From Chlamydoabsidia padenii (Eukaryota > Mucoromycota > Mucoromycetes > Mucorales > Cunninghamellaceae), in the NCBI GenBank assembly GCA_025330725.1, contig JAIWND010000021.1:124001-188000 (forward strand): DNA of 64,000 nt, written 5' to 3'. The stretch's first letter is position 1; each line of letters opens with the position of its first letter. The position numbers were made by a program, and so were the translations under genes. Shown here piece by piece: positions 58,501-64,000 of the stretch. The notes under the pieces are model-generated. The model did not search any database. It worked only from the letters and a program-made list of their open reading frames with translations, and was not told the DNA's origin.

Positions 58501-58515
58501 ACAACTACTACCTAG
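55505..58515 (+). CDS. KIN1/KIN2 (PAR-1/MARK family) protein kinase with KA1 domain
   Basis: Six exons. A 110-residue S/T-rich N-terminus leads to the kinase domain: [19 protein letters not shown] (glycine loop), YAVKIMPKV (ATP lysine), [40 protein letters not shown] (catalytic loop, split by an intron after HR), [10 protein letters not shown] (DFG), [17 protein letters not shown] (activation loop; T before FCGS), and [21 protein letters not shown] long linker has coiled and basic parts. The C-terminus [20 protein letters not shown] followed by [15 protein letters not shown] resembles the membrane-binding KA1 domain. KIN1/MARK kinases control polarity, exocytosis and, in yeasts, ER stress signalling. 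A large insert ([18 protein letters not shown]) lies between the lysine and helix C, as in Kin1/Kin2. About 880 residues. Confidence 0.9.
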
Positions 58516-58781
58516 TCTTTTTACTTGATAATTATATGATTCCTTATTTTATGCCATTTATCTTTTACCTATATTATATATACACCTTTTTATTTTATTT
58601 TAATTACTCTAGTTATCTTCATCATACATGACACCTTTTCTGTACGACAAAATAAACTATCTGCAGCTTGATTTTGATTGGGCAGCGGAGATCTCTTTTT
58701 TTTTTTTTCGATCAATGTTTACAGTATTTACTCTTATTTTATTTTACTCCTCCTTTACTTTTTGTAATTCCCTCTCACATT
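58516..58781. other. Spacer between the kinase and MTA phosphorylase genes
   Basis: 266 nt holding the kinase 3' end and the phosphorylase promoter, with a GATCTCTT(T)n run near 58690. Nothing coding. Confidence 0.45.
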
Positions 58782-59759
58782 ATGACTATCAAGCACGACG
58801 TCAAGATTGCTGTTATCGGTGGTTCAGGTCTTTACAACTTGGAAAACCTCGAAGTGGTTGAAGAAGTCAACCCTGAAACTGTAAGTCAACGCATACTTAA
58901 AAAAAAAAAGGTCCTTATCAATCTCACCTTTCTCTCTCCCCTTCATCCTGTTTAATAGCCTTGGGGTTTTCCTAGCGACAAAATTATCATCAGCAAGTTA
59001 CCTAGTGGCGACAAAATTGCGTTCTTGGCTCGTCATGGTCGTGGTCATTACTTGACACCCACCGAAGTCCCTGTGCGTGCGAACATTGCTGCCCTGAAGC
59101 ATCTCGGTGTGGAAGCCATATTGGCCTTCTCAGCTGTGGGATCTCTGCGTGAAGACATTCCTCCCTGCGACTTTGTGCTCCCCGATCAACTCATTGACCG
59201 TACCCGTGGCTTGCGCCCCTCCACCTTCTTTGGACAAGGACTCGTTGCTCACGCCGGTTTCGCCGATCCCTTCCACAAGGGGTTAGCAGATCTCGTCTAC
59301 AAGCATCGCGATGTGATGGACCATGGTGCCAAGATTCATCAACACAAGACAGCGGTGTGTATGGAAGGACCTCAATTCTCGACCCGTGCTGAATCTCACA
59401 TGTACCGCGCCTGGGGTGCAGATATCATCAACATGTCAGCGTTGCCCGAAGCCAAGCTGGCCCGTGAAGCCGAAATCGCTTACCAAATGGTATGCATGTC
59501 CACCGATTACGATTGCTGGCGGGTGGAAGAAGAAGCCGTGACGGTGGAAACGGTGATGCAAAACATGGTGAACAACTCGGCGAATGCTCGTAAATTGTTG
59601 AATGCCGTCTTGCCAGAATTGGATCAATTGGTGCGTCAAGGTCCTTTGGTGCCAAATTTGAAAGGATCCATGAAATTCTCAGGGATGACCGCCAAGGAAA
59701 AGCGTAACTCGGACACCGTGGCTAAATTGGAATACATCTTGCCTGGTTATTACATTTAG
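58782..59759 (+). CDS. S-methyl-5'-thioadenosine phosphorylase
   Basis: This enzyme phosphorolyses methylthioadenosine, a by-product of polyamine synthesis, to adenine and methylthioribose-1-phosphate in the methionine salvage pathway (yeast MEU1, human MTAP). Exon 1 (58782-58880) and exon 2 (58959-59759) give 299 residues. Family blocks: IAVIGGSGLYNLENLEVVEE, FLARHGRGHYLTPTEVPVRA, NIAALKHLGVEAILAFSAVG, SLREDIPPCDFVLPDQLIDR, VCMEGPQFSTRAESHMYRAW, GADIINMSALPEAKLAREAE and YQMVCMSTDYDCW. The phosphate- and purine-binding residues in GGSGLY, ARHGRGH, MEGPQFSTRAES and ADIINMS are present. Third-position GC is higher than in neighbouring genes, as for a well-expressed gene. AATAAA lies near 59796. 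Intact. Confidence 0.95.
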
Positions 59760-60035
59760 ATTAGATCTGTATTTAGTATAGTCATATTGTAACCAATAAA
59801 GTATTTATTTATTCTTTTGTTTTATGGACTTGTATGCATGTGGGTTATTTTATATACAACGGATGCCACTGACTTTACGTAGGGGTGATTATGCATTGAT
59901 AGGGACAGCTTTTATGTGTGTAAAGAATGTGTTTTTTATTAGATTAAAATAGAGTAGAATGCTATACGACGTATACAAAGGGGGTAGGTTGGATACAAAA
60001 AACAAATTAACCAGACATTAAGGAGGGGAAAGACC

Positions 60036-61851
60036 TTAAATGGTCATGATACTATTACTAGAGGGTTTGACAACTACAGCATTTTGAGGTGTGGACCAAG
60101 TGGTAGGATGGCCATCTTTTTCTTCCAATGGCGAGTAAGAGCGTGCCCATGGTGATAAACTTGGTTTGTGATAAGGTGTACCGATAGAAGATTGTGTAGG
60201 TGTGATAGGTGATATCAATGACTGATTGTTGTTTCTATTCGATAGTGGAGCAGGCGATCTAGTATACGATCTCTTGTTGTTATATGTAGGTGGATCATCG
60301 TAAAAAGAATGCCGAGAGGATAAAGGTGAATGATAAAAGACAGGATCCGAGGTGGGTGATACGAATTCATGTTTCATAAACAAGTAAGTCAGATCCATTG
60401 GGCAGTTCATCCTTGTAACTTGTAATAGTACCACTTTTTGTGGTTCAGTAAAGGCTGGACACAATAAACCTGCACGAACCAAACGATTCAACAAGCTCGG
60501 TTCGATTTGCACATAGTCCTTGCTGAGATGATTCATCAATGATTCTAAATAATTACAAAGAGAGAGAGAGAGAGAGAGTGAGTATACATGTTGATTCATA
60601 TAATGATATCAACCACTTACCAATAGCTAGTTTAAGCATTTCATAGACATGATCCCGATGCATAGTTGTGATAAGATGAGCTTGATGCCAAGGATACTTT
60701 GTTATAATACTAATAATATTTTCAAAGGGTCGTTCAGCGCATTTCCTAGAGAAATGTAACTATTACAAAAAGGTTGTATCAGTTACATGTTCACCTCCCT
60801 CTCTCCCTCTTATTTTACCTTGTAGTTTTTGCAAACCACCAATAACGAGTTGATTTCTTCACGAGTAATAAAAGGAGGACAAGTCGACCCACCACCACCT
60901 ACCGCTGTTGACATTGATTGCACCACTTTGGTATCAGGAGGAATCGCCGCCATGCCACTAAAAGTGCCCCGCCATTTTGGAAACACCGCATTCAAAAGTT
61001 CATCTTGACTACATGCTTTGACAGATACTATACGACCTTTAAGAGTTCTTTGGTTCTTGGTTTCAATCGCACACTGAAGATCCTCCATCGTCGCCAATTC
61101 CACATATGCATCCGACATTGTTTTGCCTGTTGTTCGATCCATTAATATCTACAACGCCATTTTTTTATATATATAAAAAAGTATTAGTACACAACACCTA
61201 CAAGGATAGAGAGAACTTACGTGAATGCTTTGAGCATAGATTGATATGGAAGGTATATGAAGATTCCCAAAAAAGACACGAATGTCATTTTGTGAAGCAT
61301 CCCAAGGAATCTACAATAGAAAAGAAGGTAAGTTAACAGTAAGTAGACTATTTTTATTTTTTTTTCTTTCAAAACTTACGTTGGTAAGTTTGACACATGG
61401 GAAGTGCTGAGTGGCATTCCATTGTTGAGAGTGAAGGAACTAAAGAAAGAGATGGGATGAGATAAAAATGAAAAAAAAAAAAAAAGTCTGCTGCCTTTTT
61501 ATTTTTTGATTCCCCGAAATCGGGATATCAAAAAAAGGAAAGATCGAATTTCATGCAGAAAATAAGTGTACCTGAGGAGGACAAAAGGAGCAAACTTGGT
61601 AAGAAGAGTGCAGCAAACATGATGAGCACAGATAATGTTGTTTGCATACGACATTAGAAAGTGAGTCTGTTGATTTGCATTGACTACAGACTACATCCTG
61701 ACCAAATAATGAATAAGTAGATCCCTCTTTGGTAGGTGTGGTGGGTGGTCTAATCGGATAGATAACATCTGTCAAATTCAAAACTAGTAAAGGGAAATTC
61801 AGTTTTCGTCCTATATACACTTGTTGTTAACCACTTACTAGAGGTATTCAT
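60036..61851 (-). CDS. RING-like zinc-finger plus RRM protein
   Basis: Minus-strand exons join as MNTSNVIYPIRPP (split after MNTS), then VCSQCKSTDSLSNVVCKQHY and LCSSCLLHSSYQVCSFCPPQ, a compact Cys/His pattern (C-x2-C, C-x2-H-x2-C-x2-C, C-x2-C) like a small RING. Then HFPCVKLTNIPWDASQNDIR, VFFGNLHIPS, ILMDRTTGKTMSDAYVELAT and LKGRIVSVKACSQDELLNAV, an RRM with RNP2 (VKLTNI) and RNP1-like (MSDAYVEL) strands. After a helical part (LLVVCKNYKLHFSRKCAERP) comes an S/P/N-rich tail. The RRM resembles one in fungal meiotic or splicing RNA-binding proteins. The first exon is very short and its splice to the zinc finger is my reading. About 480 residues. An RNA-binding ubiquitin ligase is possible but unproven. 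Confidence 0.72.
60560..60580. repeat. GA microsatellite in an intron of the RRM gene
   Basis: About 21 nt of GA repeat between the ESLMNHLSK exon and the preceding exon. Confidence 0.6.
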
Positions 61852-63374
61852 TTTATAAAGTCGATGGGATACAGAAAAAAAGTAGAAAACTGAAAACGGG
61901 CTATTTATAAAGCGGGTCGATCTCCAAAAAAGGGGGCCCCTTAACATTTCTTGGACATTTTAATTAAGCTCTAGTGAAATCACAAGGGAGTTTATCCATT
62001 TAGGTATTATTGGGTCTATTTACACTCCCTTTGGAATGAAAAACAACAACATCAACCATCTGATCGTCATACTTTTGACACTTGCAGATTTCCTTTTTTC
62101 TGGTCACAACGTGTCAATCTATTGAAGTTATTATTATTATTATTTCATTTCATTACTTTTTCTACTTTATGAACTTTTTCTTCCTCATAGAGTCTCCTTT
62201 TTTTTTTAATCGAATAATGGATTTTAAGCACCTTTTTCATTTGATTTATGCGGTCAGACCACCTTAGTCGAAAGCGGGATTTGAAAATGTCTTGAGCGGA
62301 AAAATCATCCCATCCAAAAATGGAGGAGTCCTTCAATTTCTTCTTTTACTTTTAAATGTTGCCGCTCTGAATGGAGCTACCCCCTCCTTAATGAACGTAA
62401 GTATAGAGAGGTAAAACATATCTGTTTATAATACTAATACTCTCCTGCCTTACCAATCATAGATACTCGGGCTTGTGTCAACCAAATAAACCAAGTACCT
62501 TGAAGAAACTGCTGCTGCTGAATCTATTTACAATGTCACTATCAACAGAACGCAAAGCCTTACCGGACTTTAACGATTCGACCACGACTTCCTATTGAAA
62601 AGGGATCTAGCTTTGAACCAGTAAAACAAAATGGATGTGGATCTTACTATTAGGTAACTAACAAAAAAAAAAAAAAAAACAAGGCTGTAAAGAAAACAAG
62701 AATTGATGACTAACCATTGTATTTTACTTATCGATCAACATCAAGGTAATTGCATATATACTTTTTACCCTTGGCATGTCGCCTAAGACAAGAATCCAAC
62801 GGACCTTTGTCTTTTATAGTAAGGAGCAGGGTCAACACTGTTTTTACTGGGAAGGGTCCGTGCTTTATGTGTAGGATTGATCTCAATTCAACAAATGACA
62901 TGGGTGACTCGACGACTCCACCAACAGATGATCGGTAATCCGGCATGATCAGTATTCATCTTATACAATGCGGCTCAACAACCATCATCATCTGTCTTGC
63001 TCTGGCCCTTCTCCAATCACACTGGGCCAATCGACTGAATAACCTTACTGATCCTAATACTTCTCATTTATTAAATTATTTCATTAGTGTCCCTCTAGTA
63101 TAGTATAGTCTTTTACTTTTATGTATATATCACTATTAGTAATAATAATAAAAGCATCAATGAATGTAATATGATCTAGTAGGTGTTGGTATTAACTAAT
63201 ACAAGACCCTGTCAATGCCCCATGGATAATATAATTGAAATCCCGACAGTGAAGATAGTCAAGCCACAACCAAAATCCCCTTAACTTTTTTTTTTCCGTC
63301 TCCCTTGCCCCCCCCTGTCTTTCTCTTCCCGCTTTTTTTTTTCTTCATTAATTCTTCTTCCCCATTTAACAATT
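61852..63374. other. Intergenic, 1.5 kb
   Basis: No gene can be built. GCGGGATTTGAAAAT (62274-62288) is the best copy of the recurrent element, and TTGAAATCCCG (63235-63245) lies 130 nt before TIM44. Short protein-like stretches around 62530-62650 (KPYRTLTIRPRLPIEKGSSF) and 62750-63000 are broken by stops and may be decayed coding sequence. Confidence 0.4.
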
Positions 63375-64000
63375 ATGTCTGGTTACCGTCTTCTTTTGAC
63401 ATCTGCCACCCGTACTGGTCTTCGTCACTCACCTGCCCACCAAGTGACAGCTGTGCGTCATTATAGCTCTCCTCTCAGGGTATTCATGGACACTATCAAG
63501 GATCAACTGAACAAGAACAAAGAAGTACAACAAGGTGTCAAGTCATTACAGGATGAATCCGGTAAATTTGCCGATAGCGAAGCATTAAAACGAGCCAAAG
63601 AAATGTTTGAAAAAGCCAAGGTAACTATTAAAAAGAAAAAAGAAGGGTCTTCTTATCCACTTATCCATCCTCTACATAGATGCAACAAAGCGCCTCACAA
63701 GAACGATTGAAACAAGCTACAGAAAAATTGACGGAAACTGCTGGCAAAGTTGGACAAACGGTGAATGAATCGTGGAAAAAAGCGTCTGAAACGGAATTCG
63801 CCAAAGAATCAAGCAAACGAATCAAGGAAGCAGCGGAAAACATCAACAAACAAGCGGAACCACTCAAGAACAGTGCTGTGGCCGGCAAGATCAGCGAATC
63901 CTTCCGAACCGTAACCAAGGACGAATCAGGTCGATACTCTGGATTTATCGACAAGGAAACTCGACGAAAGATGCGCGCGGAAGGAAAGGACGCGGCAAGC
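63375..64000 (+). CDS. TIM44: Mitochondrial import motor subunit TIM44, 5' part
   Basis: TIM44 tethers mtHsp70 to the TIM23 channel in the matrix. Exon 1 (63375-63620) starts MSGYRLLLTSATRTGLRHSP, an Arg/Ser/Thr-rich presequence, then SPLRVFMDTIKDQLNKNKEV and QQGVKSLQDESGKFADSEAL, the family's N-terminal block. Exon 2 (from 63680) continues ATEKLTETAGKVGQTVNESW with further amphipathic helical repeats and is cut by the window edge, so the C-terminal Tim44 domain is not seen. The ATG at 63375 is the first after a pyrimidine-rich leader, with TTGAAATCCCG 130 nt upstream. Confidence 0.9.

Noticed and set aside
62728..62946. 72-codon minus-strand ORF and a plus-strand ORF over the same bases
   Set aside because: Neither has a recognisable domain or flanking exons; both could be chance or decayed sequence, so no gene is called.

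Overview
The window is nuclear DNA from a filamentous fungus of the Mucoromycota, most likely order Mucorales. The clearest sign is a head-to-head pair of carotenoid genes: a phytoene dehydrogenase (carB) and a fused lycopene cyclase/phytoene synthase (carRA/carRP), an arrangement typical of Mucor, Phycomyces, Blakeslea and Absidia relatives. Many short introns (about 50-100 nt, GTAAGT/TAG type), AT-rich spacers with long A/T homopolymers, and genes absent from baker's yeast (ARMC7, FOCAD-like, ENDOV) agree. I cannot name the genus.

Layout. 0-16 kb: Vts1-like RNA regulator (cut by the left edge), COPII coat SEC23, alkaline ceramidase, a GCN4-type bZIP with upstream ORFs, a mitochondrial DEAD-box helicase and a very long HEAT-like FOCAD homologue. 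16-29 kb: complex I 21-kDa subunit, a SNF2 ATPase, a two-START tail-anchored lipid-transfer-type protein head to head with phosphomannomutase, an MSP-domain protein and ARMC7. 28.4-29.6 kb: a broken Fanzor/TnpB-like RuvC gene. 30.8-34.2 kb: endonuclease V and an F-box protein, convergent. 34.2-41.2 kb: about 7 kb with no intact gene, holding decayed coding segments, degenerate repeats and a small minisatellite. 41.3-46 kb: carB/carRA. 46.5-64 kb: AT-hook protein, ATF/CREB bZIP, TAF10, DUF4112 membrane protein, an unknown membrane protein, a GNAT-like protein, a KIN1/MARK kinase, MTA phosphorylase, a RING-like+RRM protein and TIM44 (cut by the right edge).

Most genes are unrelated housekeeping genes; only carB and carRA form a functional cluster (geranylgeranyl-PP to phytoene, lycopene and beta-carotene). 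A recurrent short element, roughly GCGGGATTTGAAA in either orientation, lies about 75-160 nt upstream of many start codons and may be a shared core-promoter or cell-cycle-type element. The most unusual items are this element, the Fanzor relic, the decayed 35-38 kb gene whose start echoes the endonuclease V start, and the uORF-bearing GCN4 homologue. All intron/exon boundaries were read by eye from splice motifs and frame continuity; outer gene limits are more certain than internal ones.
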